A DNA stretch of 64,000 bases from Gari tellinella (Eukaryota; Mollusca; Bivalvia; Cardiida; Psammobiidae), in contig OV277858.1 of NCBI GenBank assembly GCA_922989275.2, positions 15,275,727-15,339,726 of the forward strand, written 5' to 3'. This document shows, piece after piece, positions 43,000 through 55,933 of the stretch. Below the pieces are notes generated by a model that was not told where the DNA came from, made no database searches, and saw only the letters and a list, made by a program, of their open reading frames with translations. Each line of letters begins with the position of its first letter. Position 1 is the stretch's first letter. The position numbers and the translations under genes were made by a program.

Positions 43000-44472
43000 T
43001 ACTGACGAGATAAAGAAACACCATATCGACATTTGGCGTTAATTTCGTTCCATAGTGGAAAATTTGGCTAAAATTGCAGATGTACATGTACTCTGACCGA
43101 CAAATTGAACAAATTAAAATTTGAACGATTGTATCCAGCGCATTGCTAAATTCATGTAACTGCGCACCATTTACACGTGCAGCTCGTGTGTGTCAACCAT
43201 GTGGTTTTATCTGGTGATGATTGCACTGGTACATGTGTAAGTCGACACACAACCATAATTTTAGAGATTTTCATCAATCATGCCGAGGTTAAATTCTGAA
43301 GAGAGGGCCTGAGAGTTTTGGCCATGCTTGAATGTGGGCGAACGCAAGAACAAGTCGCTAGACTTTTTAGCGTCTCTCGTTCAACAATATTGCGTCTCGT
43401 TCGACGTGTTCGAGTCACAGGAACGTTTAATGATAGACCACGTCCCGGTAGACTGCATGTCAAGTCAATACGGACGGATAATTATATCCGTCAACGCCAT
43501 CTACGTGACAGATTTGTAACGACTGAATCCACATCACGTCTAGAGGAAGGTAATCGTGGTCGCCGAGTTAGTCGATATAGTTAGAAATGGACTAAGATAG
43601 CAAGGTATTGTCTCCTGCAGGCCCTATCGTGGCCTTGTTCTTACCACACGTCACCGTCAACAACGTCTTATTTGGTCCCGTAACCATCTCGGTCAGCGCT
43701 GGCATGACGTTGTGTTTTGTGACGTGTCACGTTTTAACATATTGAACGCCGGACGTATCAGTGTCTACAGACGACACCATATACGTTACACTGACAATGC
43801 CGTTACGGTGGTGGCAGCGTAATGGTCTGGGCAGCCATCAACTATAAATTTAAGTCCAAACTCATCGTGTGCCAAGGTAACCTCAATGCAAGGCGTTTAC
43901 ATGGACCAGATATTGCGGCCTATGGTTGTCCCCATGTTCCGCCAACATCACGGCCTTGTCTTCCTGCATGACAACGCGCGACCCCATGTTGCACGAGTCA
44001 CCATGAACTTTTTACAGACCAGTAACATTAACGTTTTGCCTTGGACTGCTTGTTCATCGGACTGCAATTCCATTGAACACGTCTGGGATTACATTGGACG
44101 CCGATTATGTCAACGTCAACCACAGCCTGACAACGTCCGAGAATTGACGTTAGCGCTCCATCAGGAGTGGGCCAGGATCCTAAGGTATCTGTTACAAAAC
44201 GTGTGTGGTTCCATGGCACGACGCCTTGCTGCGGTGGTTGCAAGTAGATGTGGCCACACGCGTTACTGATTAGTTCAGTCAAATTGTTGTGACTCTACAA
44301 TCCAAATTTAAAATTTAAAGCATAATTTTACCATTAAATGCTGTCTAATACGTCCATCGGTTCTCTGCAATGATCAGTTATACAAATGGAATATTATTTT
44401 CTATGATTTGATTTCGGTTAACAACATAATGTACCTTGAATTAGAATGAGGCGTTTCTTTATCTCGTCAGTG
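43000..44472 (+). mobile_element. Tc1-family transposon, 1,473 bp, defective
   Basis: The terminal inverted repeats read TACTGACGAGATAAAGAAAC at the left and, as complement, CACTGACGAGATAAAGAAAC at the right. TA dinucleotides flank it at 42998-42999 and 44473-44474. Removing it joins a sequence that matches the uninterrupted copy C at 61690-61720. Size and ends fit the Tc1 group. Confidence 0.95.
43280..44269 (+). pseudogene. Tc1 transposase (DD34E), frameshifted
   Basis: An ATG at 43280 begins MPRLNSEERA. After a frameshift near 43311 the helix-turn-helix reads ECGRTQEQVARLFSVSRSTI and LRLVRRVRVTGTFNDRPRPG. The first catalytic Asp is in VVFCDVSRFN near 43717-43740. The second is in LHDNARPHVA and the Glu in NSIEHVWD, with 34 residues between them, hence DD34E. 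GGSVMVW lies in another frame near 43810. A frame of 127 codons (43886-44269) covers the C-terminal half. At least three frame disruptions make it inactive. Confidence 0.9.
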
Positions 44473-44830
44473 TAGAACATTGTACAAATTAAATTGTTCA
44501 TGCAAATGTCTATTGTATTGTTGATAATGTTCTAAGTCCACATAATGGACATAGAAAATTGTAACAATGAGTGAAATAGAAGGTAGAGTTTAAGAAATTT
44601 ATCTATCTCGAACCAAACGTAAATCAGATTTAAAATAATATGCTTACAATACTCATCAATCCTTAATTGAAACTCTTTGCAATCATAATTTATCAGTTTA
44701 GTCGAAAAAATCTTCAAAAATCATCAGAATTATGCTGTTTAATGGGTCCAAAACTTTAAAGTTGATTTTCTCAAAACAACCCTCATGTGTGATTGAACGT
44801 TGTAAGACTAACACGACGAACTGTTCGTCC

Positions 44831-46489
44831 ACAAGCTCTGTATGTAACGCGACGCAATATGACTTCATTTACGACGACGTTAACGTAAACACCATAACGT
44901 TTTGGCGGAAATCTATATAGCGGAAGGTCTGCAAACTACGATTTCAATCAATTTAAAATGTGATTAAGCTTGTTATGTGATACATAGAATCTCATATTCG
45001 TGCTGATTATTTGACTCCGCCAAGGCTCGCGTAATATTAATTTAGTCAACTCGTTGATTAAAAATGATAAATAATGATCACTCATACAATATCATCTATT
45101 TATGATTAATATAGCATGTATAAAGATTGTCAAAAATAAACTGTTCAGTTCGTCCGAATCAAATTCATTCGTAATCGACCGAGACCCAATGTGGTCGATT
45201 AGAAACAAAATAGGCATGAACATTCCGAAAAAAGCATTACAAACGCGAACAAATGACGAGAAAGGACAGACATGTCAAATTGCATTATAAGTGACAATGC
45301 CGAACAGTTATTTTCAACAGTCGTTTTTTATTGACGAATGAACATAAGTATGGTCAATGACAGCAACAACTACAGAATTACAAGATAATATGGTTTTTGT
45401 CAAGTCTCAAATGATGACTTGTACTCAGTCACATGACGAGCAAACCAAATGAAATATATACGAAAAGGTCAAATGTAAAATAAACTAATCGAAGTAATCA
45501 ACTAAAACACAGGACATCCTCTTCAAGAAACCTTGGCGGATAGACATTTAACGTAAATGCAATTTAAAAAACATCCGAAAACCGAAAGTATATAAAACTG
45601 TCATCTGTTACATACACAACCTTACCGAAAGAATGACGTACCATCCTTCGTACAGTAAAATGTTTTACAGAATTTCCAAATTCAAAGAATCCATTTTAAT
45701 CCTATTCAAATGATTTATTTCATTATACTACTAAACTAACTTTCTGTGAAATAAAAAAATAGTCATTCTTTCTATGAAAAAATTACCTGTCAAACAAACA
45801 TTGAACATAACCAACTTTTACCTCGAACATCGATTTATATTGAAAGGTTGCTTATTGCTATTCTATCAAAACACATTGGAAAATATGCCATTGATGTATG
45901 AAACTTTTTATAAATATTCACAACAACAATTGAATGTATGAAAACTACTTTTTATTCAGCTCCCGTGTCTCAAAAGTGTGATCACACTCTTCAGAATGAA
46001 TACTATTAAAATAAATCATTTTTGTACATCGATTAAGTAAATCTGTAATTGCTGAAATGCAGCCTAAAGTCATATAGAATATTATTCAATAACAGTTTTC
46101 TACAGTTTGTTAGTAATCTCGGAACTGACAGTTATGAAAACTCATGCCATCAGTAATGTGTGCTTTGATGCAGTTTAAGTGTTTTTAGAAACTTCCCGTG
46201 AAACATATCAGTACTAACTTCTGGTTGATTTACGTGTGCTTGCTTAAGCGTAAGTCTGTATTGCTGCTCTTCTTGTTTGTATTGTGTCTGAGAGTTTTAG
46301 AAGATGGCTTAAGTGATGTTTTTAACACGTTCTGTATCTTACTGCTGTTCTTGTTTGCTGCAGCATCTACATCTCCTGTCTCTGAGCCTCCCTTATCAAG
46401 CAATAATAATTGTGTTCTATATCAGTTTTCGCTCATATGTGTGGTCCTTCTTTCTGGAATATTTGTATACATGTATTTGTAATCGGTTG
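44831..46489. other. No gene recognised
   Basis: AT-rich, low complexity in places. A 94-codon frame at 46198-46482 is strongly hydrophobic and might suggest a membrane protein, but it has no start context, family motif or partner frame. Confidence 0.4.
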
Positions 46490-46700
46490 CTCTATCACAT
46501 TATATGCATGCTCAAGTTAAGAAATAAACCAATTCCTAGGTGTTTATTTCTGTGCATTAGATCACAGTAAGAAGTTGATATTTGGAGTCATTAGATCACG
46601 AGGCGTTTAGGGCGAGTGATCTAATTACCTACATCTCAACGACTAACTGTGATCTAATGCACGGTAATGGACAATTACGAATCTGTTATTTTAATTCTAA
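46490..46700. mobile_element. Palindromic MITE (family Y-long), copy 1
   Basis: TGCATTAGATCACAGTAAGA and the inverse CTAACTGTGATCTAATGCAC frame an inner TTAGATCACGAGGCG / CGAGTGATCTAA pair. The flanks AAGAAATAA and TTTTAATTCTAACG match the copy at 58700-58956. Confidence 0.8.
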
Positions 46701-48239
46701 CGGGATACCGGAAGCGTTTTCAGTTGCTACCGACGCAATTGTGGCTGTTCCTGTTACTTAACACGGCTTTAACCCCCGATATTTTACTTCGACTGAATCT
46801 TTCAGCATCAGTTGTTTTATGTATGACGTTAAGTTTTGCACGTGTCTATGCCCTGCTACTGACATCATTGATGTGTTGCAAACAACCTTGCGGTGTAATA
46901 TTGTAGTTACTGAAGACTTAATACAATGGTTGGTATATATGTTAGACAAACAAGCATTAGTAGACCGGTTGGCCATAACGATTGATAGCTTGTTTACACC
47001 TACAGTAGAGTTTTCATACAATATTTCTTGTTCTAACCCATCAAATGTTCTTATAGGCATTTAAAAAAACCTATCACAATTGGGATTTAGTTTGGATATA
47101 TACAATTGAAAATATTTTACTTGACAATATTCACCTTCAGATGAATACATTATAAGGTTCTTTGGCGTGCTCCCTGGTGTCTAGGCCGTGGTGGGTCTTA
47201 TCAGCTTCATTGTATGCCGTCGTAACATATGTCCTTCATTTTGGGTCAGTTTTGATTACAAATGAATTGTTCGTTAGCTGATGAAGTCCCTCGTGGCCTT
47301 TGAGTCCCAACTGAGCAACTAGCTTAAATAATACTTAATTTTGTAAACTTTGTGGGTTTTCTTTCGGAAAGCAATCCACGTTGGTAAAGTTTGTTTAAGT
47401 CTTCATCACATATCGGTTCCTTATGATATGACAAGTCTTTTCTTTTTCGTGTACACCTTTTATTAGACCTGTCGGCACCTGCTTTGAAGGCATGAAGTTT
47501 CGATCATGCATGATTTTCATTTGCCTTGAGTGCAGAGGGGATGTAAGCCATCCGTTGATACCTGCTCTTATTGAAACTAATGACGGTTTGGAGTAGTCTT
47601 TTCCACTTTTTTTGCAAACTGGCATAAAACTTTTGATGCCATGTGTCTAGATCAAAGTATTCCATAACTTCAAAGTTGTCATTTGGATAATCATTCTTCA
47701 GCATCCAGACTGTGAAAGATAAACAATAACTTGAATAAGACCAGCTATGTGTACCAAGCGCGTAATTATACTTATAATACACAAACGGAATCGCAAATTT
47801 GGTCCGTAGCATGCAAGAGTTGATAATCTATTTCATGTGAGCGCTTATACTGCTAATAATCGTCAAGTGGAATGACCAATGTCTGTATCTTTTTTCTGAT
47901 ACATACGATGCAAAATTAAAACGGTGCATTCTATATCATAAGTACTATTCTAATACACCTAGCACACATGACTATATAATTATATACTGCTAATAACACT
48001 TATTTCAGATAATTATCAATTATTCTAATAAACTGTCGCACGTCTCTATATAAACAAAGACGAAACGCATTTGTGTATAAATTCTCAATAAAACACACAT
48101 GCCCTATTGCCCTGTAACGTCCAAAAGAAAGCTTTTTTCTGGTCATTTTTGAAAAACTACAATGTCTGATTTAGGAATTTTTGAGTGCCAAAAATCAAAT
48201 GATCACTATAGACAAACGAGCTGCGACTGCTTAGTGTAA
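46701..48239. other. No gene recognised
   Basis: Overlapping frames on both strands near 46760-47060 and 47395-47812 carry no motif. No repeat matches were seen. Confidence 0.4.
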
Positions 48240-48600
48240 GACCAAATTAATGCAGAAAGCTCTAGAGTTTTCTGCAGTACTGTATGCTGTATTGAGAAAC
48301 AGCCTGTATTCAATGTTAAAAACGTATATTCTACTGAGATCTCTAAAAGTTGACTGCTTAATGCTGAACAAAATATATAATGACGACATTTTATATATCT
48401 AGGAGCTTTCTGCATTACTCAAAGCTGCTTTAAGCAACCTTCTGTATTCAATTCTACAAATGTGGATTTTATTGAGAACCCAGGTGACTGCTTAATTATT
48501 GATAAAATGTATGCAGAAGTTTCCAATAATTAAGAGCTTTCTGCATTATTTTATCCTGCATCAAGCGGCCGCCTGCAGATTTAATCAATAATGTTACAAA
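48240..48600 (+). repeat. Tandem units of ~130-155 bp related to the LINE 3' array
   Basis: GAGTTTTCTGCAGTACTGTA, GAGCTTTCTGCATTACTCAA and GAGCTTTCTGCATTATTTTA recur at about 48253, 48401 and 48530. Each is followed by CTGTATTCAAT and ACTGCTTAAT blocks. The phrase CTTTCTGCAT..TTTTATCCTG is shared with the 150-bp array at 51541-51990. Confidence 0.65.
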
Positions 48601-48939
48601 TGGATATACGTGTGATGTCAAATAACTGAGTGGTAGAACATTGCTCAATTGTTGATTATTCCAATAAATCACTAGATCTAATTTAACATCAGTTTTAAAA
48701 TCTAATTCAATCCCGCTTTAAAAGAAATCACCATGTGCAATAGTGCTTGGAGACACACCAGTCCTGTCGACGGAGCAAACATATTTTGCATCACTCTGCA
48801 AATGACGTCACATGTGGGCGGGTCAAATACTAAAATGGTTAGAGTTTTTGTTTCAAAACACTTAATAATTAAGAAGCCACATTCGGTCGCAAGCTCCCTC
48901 ATGTTTTGGCTTCTTGATCATTAAGAAGCATTGCAATAA

Positions 48940-49345
48940 CCTCTAACTATTACATAGTATATACAAGCATATTGATTTTACCTGATGTTAGTTACAATCC
49001 TTTGTTCCTTTTAATATCAAGATTATCTATGTCGTAAATAATGAAAACAACGCATATGAAAGTTTTCTGTATTATTTATTATCCAGCATTAATGAGTTGA
49101 ATTTTCATAAATGTGTCAATTACCCTTAGTGTTAGACACACGTAATGCAGAGAGCATTTACAGTATCTTTCTACATTATGTTCATTCAATACTAAGAAAC
49201 TGGCCTGTCTATTCAGATGTTAATATGGTTCATTGAATATGGATGTCGAGTATTCAAATGCTGAAGATGTAAGTTGTAGTAAACAAATGTCTACTGTGAA
49301 AGTAAAGCATGTGTAGAGAGAACACTTAAAAGGAGAACATGTAGC
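48940..49345 (+). repeat. Dispersed repeat, inverted partner of 57690-58045
   Basis: Shared phrases with the complement of 57690-58045: TTTGTTCCTTTTAATATCA, ACGCATATGAAAG, GGCCTGTCTATTCAGAT, ATGGTTCATTGAATA and AGAGAACACTTAAAAG. The two copies flank the 51-57 kb LINE in opposite orientation. Confidence 0.8.
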
Positions 49346-49460
49346 TTCATTTTAATAAAAAGAGGATATTGGGAGCTCTCTGTATTACTTGTATCCAGAA
49401 ATATACAAGTGTATGTTAAAACGCTGAATTTCATATATCTATATTAGCTGGTTGCTTATG

Positions 49461-51315
49461 AAAATTGGATTGAGTTAATGTGTGGTCGATAGCTCGGCCA
49501 AATGTAATTTCAATTATTTGTTGTTAGCACGTATGGCAAGTTATTTAATGTTAATGTAACATAAACCAATTCTACTCAGAGGCGACTTTATATTAATGTG
49601 CATTGTCCTCTACGTTATTCATGACGGGCTGGCAATGCGACATGTGAAATGAAAAGTTTAACTCAACTTTCATCTGGTACTTGGAAGTTAAGTTCTTGGA
49701 TTGCTGTCAGTCGCTCGTTAAACTTTGTTTTGTTGTTCGTTTATTTCTACCAAAATCACATTTGTGAGAAGAAAAGCCTTACAAGGGAATATGATACAAG
49801 GACCCAACACATAGTAAAGGAACACATAGTACACCACTCTAACGCTTAAAATAACATATTTACGGACTCAAACAAACCATACCTTAGATATTTCGACTTT
49901 AATGTTAGTGCGATAAATCTGCCAAATTATTTTCGAAAAACAAAGCGATTCTCCGTTATTGTAGTAAGGTTTTATAATATTGTGTATGGTTATAGAAAAG
50001 AGCAAGGCCTTGCAGATAACATCGAAAATAACGATCAGTCTAGTAGTTAACATCACTTTGTACAGCTTAAATGTAAAAGTCCTTTAAAATCGGTGCATTA
50101 TTGATGCGTGTTTAATGTAAAACAATGTTTACACGGATTCTGGTTGGGATCCAAACCGATTTGTTTCTCCATTCGACAAGCCGATGTATTTTCAATCTGG
50201 GGATGCGTATGTTTGGCAATAGAATTTAATGACCGTTGAAATGGACATATTTCAATTGTGTACTTTAAACTTTGCCCCGACGGACATCAAATCATTTTAC
50301 CGTGGCAAGTATACAGTCAGACTCTTATACAATTGATGTCGGAATGTATCTAATAATTCAAAATAAGTATATCACAGCTTAAAATTAAAACAAGAAAAAA
50401 CAATCAAAAAGGTGTAATAGCCTACACAGATAGAGCTGTAGCGATAAAGTCGCCTTTATACGTAAACAGTTAAAATTGAGGCGGTATCCGGTGTATATTG
50501 ACTCTATTGTAAGGCGAAACTAATATATCTTTGACACCCCGGTTACAAGGTCATCTACCGTTATCATGCTGAAATGTATTTAAACTATGATATTATTGTC
50601 CTACGAGATAAATCTATTCGCGGCACATTAAAAAATGGAATAGCGTAACATACTATTAAAATAGCTTGTGTGTTTAAAGATCTTAACTAAACATTGATTA
50701 ATCCTAACGTGTTCGAAAATACACCGGAATGATTTTGAATAAGGCTGTACAAATATATTGGTTCGTTAAGTGTATCAAACACAGCCTATGGGGATAATTA
50801 CACGACTGACCTTTAACCAGTTTGGCATTCTATTTCGTTGTATTCAGTTTTCCTTTGTCATTGACCTTTAGCATGATGTACACTGTTCGTCTGCATTGGT
50901 TTTGATAAGCATTTACACAAGCGTTAATTAAAATGTGTAAACTGCTGAAAATCCATTTTGTCTAATACGAAAGAAGGTGTCAAAAGGTAATGATCGGTTA
51001 AAACAATATTATCATGATTTTATATGTATAGCGATGGGCGAGAAAATATCTTTAACCAGAATAGATCTGCACTTAAATTTTTATATCAATATTCGTAGTT
51101 GTACACCAGTTTTATTTTCTGTTTCAATGAATGTATTTGTCAAACATGTTTTAGAAAGTATTGACAAATAATGAATATACAGTTATTATAGTGATAATAT
51201 AGTCATTTAAAGCAGGACCAGTATTTGAATACTGGACTTTGCACACATATTAAAACGTGTAGTAACGCCTAAAATATATCTAGATTATGGGTCCGTGTTC
51301 TGAAGCATTCTAATA
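49461..51315. other. No gene recognised
   Basis: AT-rich unique-looking sequence. No frame longer than about 66 codons and no shared repeat seen. Confidence 0.45.
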
Positions 51316-51540
51316 TATTTTAATTCAATTCAATATTCAATTCAATATTTATTGTACTAAGGCCACCGGCCCATACACAAGATGATATATACAAATTTAC
51401 ATATAATAAACATGTGTAGTAGTGAAAGCATCCTGTTAATCTGCCTTAAGATCTATTAAATCCATACTTGAAACTTTGGAACAATATCATACCACTATAC
51501 ATAAATTAAAATTCAGAACAGAATTAAACAGACGAACTTA

Positions 51541-51990
51541 GTCATTCAGGTGAAAAGCAATACAGAAAGCTCCTGAAAAAGCCTTCTGCATAACTTTTAT
51601 CCTGGATTGATCAGTTATCTAGGCAGAACATACATGTACAGGTCAAAACAACATAGAAAGCTGATGAAAACGCTTTATATATAAAGTGTGTCAATGCAGG
51701 TCAAAAGCAATACAGAAAGCTCCTAAAAAAGCCTTCTGTATAACTTTTATCCTGGATTGAACAGTTATTTAGGCAGAACATACATGTACAGGTCAAAACA
51801 ACATAGAAAGCTGATAAAAACGCTTTATATATGAAGTGTGTCAATGCAGGTCAAAAGCCACATATAAAGCTCCTGAAAAAGCCTTCTGCATAACTTTTAT
51901 CCTGGTTGAGCAGTTATCCAAGCAGACCATACAGGTCAAAAGCAACACAGAAAGCTGATGAAAAAGCTTTCTGCATAACTTTTATCCTGG
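51541..51990 (-). repeat. 150-bp tandem array in the LINE 3' region
   Basis: AAAGCAATACAGAAAGCTCC begins at 51553 and 51703, with a variant at 51853; the period is 150 bp. Each unit has CTTCTGCATAACTTTTATCC and ACATACATGTACAGGTC. The flanking phrase TAATCTGCCTTAAGATCTAT also occurs on both sides (51437 and 51992), so the whole block looks duplicated. Confidence 0.85.
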
Positions 51991-52117
51991 TAATCTGCCT
52001 TAAGATCTATTAAAGCCATACTTTTGATTTAGAAAGTAGATCTTACCAATATACATAAGTTAACATAGAGAACGTAATTATGCAGATAAATTTTGTCAAT
52101 CACATAAACATGCGATA

Positions 52118-53640
52118 TCAATCGAATATACACATATACGACTGTCGTTCTTTTAGCGCATAATACATAAACATTGCAAGCATTTGAACCTCTTTCTTAT
52201 CACTAGACATAAGAGAGCAAAATTTCTCCATCGAAGGATTTACTGTATATGAACTATGTATGTAAAGCGTCCTTAGATGACTGTATAGCGGACATATCAT
52301 AACGAAATGATACTCATCCTCTATACAGCAATCACAATAAGGACACAATCTATAATCACGATCAACAGAATAATAACGCCCAGTTTCAACTGATAAAGAA
52401 TGAGATGAACCCCTGAAAGATGCAAACAGTGACCTGAACTTAGCAATATTTATACAAGTTACATAATTTTCAATATCAAATGACTTCTTAAAATGGATGT
52501 ACACTGTTAATTTTCTATTTACCTCACATCTAGATCACCAATATTGGATAGATTGATCTTTCAGTCTCATGACATATTGGCTAAGAAACAATGTAGCATT
52601 ATTAACAGATTGAGCCTCCCACACATAGCCAAATCCATTTTGATACAAGTTTTCTCTAATACTCGTAGCCCAATTTCTGTAACCTAACCTATCATAATAA
52701 ACCAACATATTATAACATAATTTAGTATAGCGATCATTCGTCAAAGAAAGCAATCTTATCCAGTACTTAATACACCTTTTCGAGCTACATATATACATTG
52801 GGTATCGAGCTAGGTCGCCCATAACTGCATCATTACATGTGAGTTGCTTAACATCAAGGAATCGTTTGCAAGCTAAATATTGCACACTCTCAATACATGG
52901 ATAACTATTAATACCCCAAATCTCTGAACCATATAATAAAATAGGTGCTATCTTAGTATCAAATATTTTAAAGAATACATTATATGGCAAACATTCATAA
53001 TTTTTTAACGAATTTAGAACATACAGTAATACTTTTTTACCTTTCACAGACATACTCTCGGCCATTTTACATAATGAAAGTCTGTTTGTGAAACGAATAC
53101 CGACATAATCAAAACCACTAACTGTTTGTAATGCATTATGGTCATAAATCCATTTTTCATTTCTTGACAAACGCCCCCCATTTTTAAAAATATTCTATAC
53201 TCGTCACAAAAACTATGTAACATATTTAACTGCTTCTGTAAACCAGATACTGTATCACTGATACATGCAATGTCATCTGCAAACATCAGCAGAAATATTT
53301 CAACTAGATCTGGAAATAACTGTATGCCACGAATGTTGTTATCGCATAACATATCATAAAATTCATTAATAAATACCCCAAACAGTATAGGACTTAAACT
53401 ACATCCCTGGCGTAACCCTAATGGACAATCAAACGTGTCGGAGGTACCATTCCTGGTCCTTACTAAACCTTTAACAGTTTTATATATTGACTGTATAGAC
53501 TGAAACAGTAGACCTTTAATATTATTTTTCCTCAAAACATCGTATAATATTGAACGGTTAACACTATCAAAAGCCTTTTTAAAATCTACAAAGGCAACAT
53601 AAACAGGTTTACGTTTACGTTGTCAATATTTCCTTACAAC
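52118..53640 (-). pseudogene. LINE ORF2, reverse transcriptase core to C-terminus
   Basis: From the pogo junction downwards: PVYVAFVDFKKAFDSVNRS, then SDTFDCPLGLRQGCSLSPIL and FADDIACIS (catalytic FADD, near 53280). After a shift at a run of six C near 53175 come WIYDHNALQTVSGFDYVGI and ILLYGSEIWG. An in-frame TGA at 52535 separates QSIQYW from SRCEVNRKL. The C-terminal frame (52504-52118) ends with LCPYCDCCIEDEYHFVMICP, a CCHC-type cysteine motif. Only a few point defects separate this from an open frame. Confidence 0.85.
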
Positions 53641-53653
53641 AGAGTACAATATA

Positions 53654-54963
53654 CAGTAAACCTCGGTTATAACGAACACCTCGGGCCTCAAAAAAGTGTT
53701 CGCTATAGCCGAAGTTTGTTATAACCGTATAGCAAACTAGTATGCTATAGGCGAGGTTAGTATAACTGATCGGACTTATAACGAACACCAGACATGTACA
53801 TGTACTTGTGTACATGTGTAAACCTATGCCATAATGCGGTTAAATGAAACATTATAAATTTGGCAAACAAGAATATTTATGTTTTAACGAAATAGTATTT
53901 CAGTAATTTGCAAGTTCGTTTACCTTCAACATGACAGCTCGTACGAAGGTGGTCTTATTTTCATTGTTTATCGGACAAAACTTTAACGACTGGTCGCCAT
54001 TTGCATTCATGCCTCAGTTTCGTGTCAGGCTAAAAATACATTCCCTTTCGGAAAAACCCTAACTGGCAGGTTACTGAAATACCGAAAACGAGGCTCTAAT
54101 AGTTTCGCATTACGGGACAACAAATAACTAATACATGTATTACACTTGACAAAACAAATATTTTTAATAAATAAATCAACCACTTTACTTGGAGGAACAA
54201 ACACAGAGATCATTTGTAGACTTATTCAACCCGTTCACTTCCCAGAAATAGGGATATTTGAAGAACGGGCGTCCTTGAACCACTTGAATAGTGCAGCGTC
54301 CACTTTAACGTATGCACCCGATCTGTGTCGCTACGCTTTGGAGACAGTGTTGAGGTTTGATATTCTTCCTTTATTCTGCCGCTCTGCTTCATTAACCCAG
54401 ATGGCGTACTTTTTGGAATATCAAAATATTTTGCTATTTCCGATTTTTTTTACCTTTTTCAAATTCAGTCACAATTTCAAACTTAGTTTCAATGGTTACT
54501 GCTTTCCGTTTTTTCTCCATTTTGTTTGTGTAATGAAAAAGTACGTTTTGTGCAAGGGTTTATATTCTACGAAATGTGAACGATTCGACTTTTGCTCAAC
54601 GCTTTCTAAACGTGATGCATAATAATTGTCTGTTAATATCGCTCACACCTACACACAAAGCATAAAGACGATCACTGACAAACATTTTACCTGTGAGGTA
54701 ATTATCGATCGATAATTACTCGGCGACATACAGTTGAAACACTCAAATCGACGGTACGCTATAACCGATGATATTTTAATGAAATTTGATCGATCGGGAC
54801 CGGAAAATGGTGTACGCTGTAGCCGAGGTTTCGTTATAACCGAGTACGCTATAACCGTATTATTTTGTATAGAACAAAGAAGGGTAAGATTTTGGGATTT
54901 TAAAACTGTTCCTTATAACCGAGTGTACGTTATAACCGAGTTCGTTATAAGTGAGGTTTACTG
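53654..54963 (-). mobile_element. pogo/Tigger-like DNA transposon, 1,310 bp, deleted
   Basis: The ends read CAGTAAACCTCGGTTATAAC at the left and, as complement, CAGTAAACCTCACTTATAAC at the right. TA flanks both sides (53652-53653 and 54964-54965). Both subterminal regions hold several copies of GTTATAACCGAG. On the minus strand the first part of a pogo-type transposase is readable. The catalytic domain is missing, so the copy is non-autonomous. Confidence 0.9.
54235..54520 (-). pseudogene. pogo-type transposase, N-terminal DNA-binding region
   Basis: From ATG at 54520: MEKKRKAVTIETKFEIVTEF, then after a one-base shift in an A-run, EIAKYFDIPKSTPSGLMK (first helix-turn-helix). After another shift VDAALFKWFKDARSSNIPIS (start of the CENP-B-type second helix-turn-helix), then a stop at 54235. 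This matches the two DNA-binding modules of pogo and CENP-B proteins. The DDE domain is not readable downstream. Confidence 0.85.
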
Positions 54964-54965
54964 TA

Positions 54966-55933
54966 AAAGCATAATCAGCTGTACTGTAACCGGCACGAAA
55001 GCCTGCCTGACATTCAGCAAATTTCTTGTAAGCTTCAACATAAAATGTAAGCCGCTGTGTAATTATGGATATATAAAGTTTACTTTGCACATCAATTAAT
55101 GAAATGCCTCTATAGTTATTAGTATCGTGAATATTTCCCTTTTTAAATAGAGGAACAACCACGCAGCATGCCCATTTGTCTGGAAATACCCCACTGCAGA
55201 AAAGTCTGTTAAACAATAAATGTATATATGGTAATAAAACATGTATACCATAAACAATATGCTGCGGTATTAGAATACCACCACTTGCTTTACTAACGTT
55301 TATTTTCTTTACTCTTTCCATAATTTCCTCAAATGAAATCAAATCATTAAATAAAACATTTTCAATCTCTTCGATATCCCTATCCGGATCGGGAACAGTT
55401 AAATCCGCATCTTCTTCTTGTTGCATACCATTATGACTGAAAAGAGTACTAAAATGCTCATACCATTTTTCAATGCTAATACTGTTCTCACATGTGTTTG
55501 TGTTTGTAAGATTTTTCAACTGTTTCCAGAACAATTTGGAATTATTTACATTATCATTCAATTTATCTAAAACCTGTTTGTCATATATTGCATGCTTGTT
55601 TTTACACATATCCCTATATATATTTCGTTTCTCTACATACTTGTTCAGATTATCTATATTTCGGTAGGACCGATACTTACGCAGTGCTTTTCTTGCTTCT
55701 ACATGTGCTGATTTACACTCTGCATCATACCAAGTATTAAAGTTTTTTCTCCTAGTTTTTCTTGTGTGTTTGGCATACATAAAATGTTCACTTGTTTTAA
55801 TAATTGCTTTTTCAAGCGCATCAACAATAATATTTATATCCTCATGATTTAATAACATTTGTTCAATGTTATCGAAATCTCCATTAAACACAACCCCTCG
55901 CAAGTGTAGAAATGTAGTCAGCTTTTGTGTCAT
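54966..55933 (-). pseudogene. LINE ORF2, linker and first reverse transcriptase blocks
   Basis: Reads RVKKINVSKASGGILIPQHI, VVVPLFKKGNIHDTNNYRGI, SLIDVQSKLYISIITQRL and AECQAGFRAGYSTADYAF, then hits the pogo element at 54965. The frame is offset by one base from the endonuclease frame; the shift lies near 55890, in GCGAGGGG. Confidence 0.85.

Larger units (their letters stand above)
42040..44830 (+). repeat. Unrecognised dispersed family, copy B, carrying a hairpin and a Tc1 insertion
   Basis: Matches copy C (61390-62281, inverted) on both sides of a Tc1 element: ACAAGTTAAGGTAATAAAAC and GTGGTAATTT on the left, GAACATTGTACAAA on the right. The 19-bp motif recurs near 44474, twice as a hairpin at 44527-44566, and near 44793. 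The right end, GTAAGACTAACACGACGA, matches copy A. It also carries the conserved coding tract at 42050-42253 and a long palindrome at 42753-42893 that copy C lacks. Confidence 0.75.

Noticed and set aside
46198..46482. 94-codon hydrophobic frame resembling a membrane protein
   Set aside because: Hydrophobic frames are expected in T-rich DNA. No start context, no motif, and it runs into a MITE.
54146..54622. 158-codon plus-strand frame
   Set aside because: Antisense of the pogo transposase N-terminus, which reads clearly on the minus strand.
54734..55099. 121-codon plus-strand frame across the pogo-LINE junction
   Set aside because: It spans subterminal GTTATAACCGAG repeats of pogo and antisense LINE sequence; not a gene.
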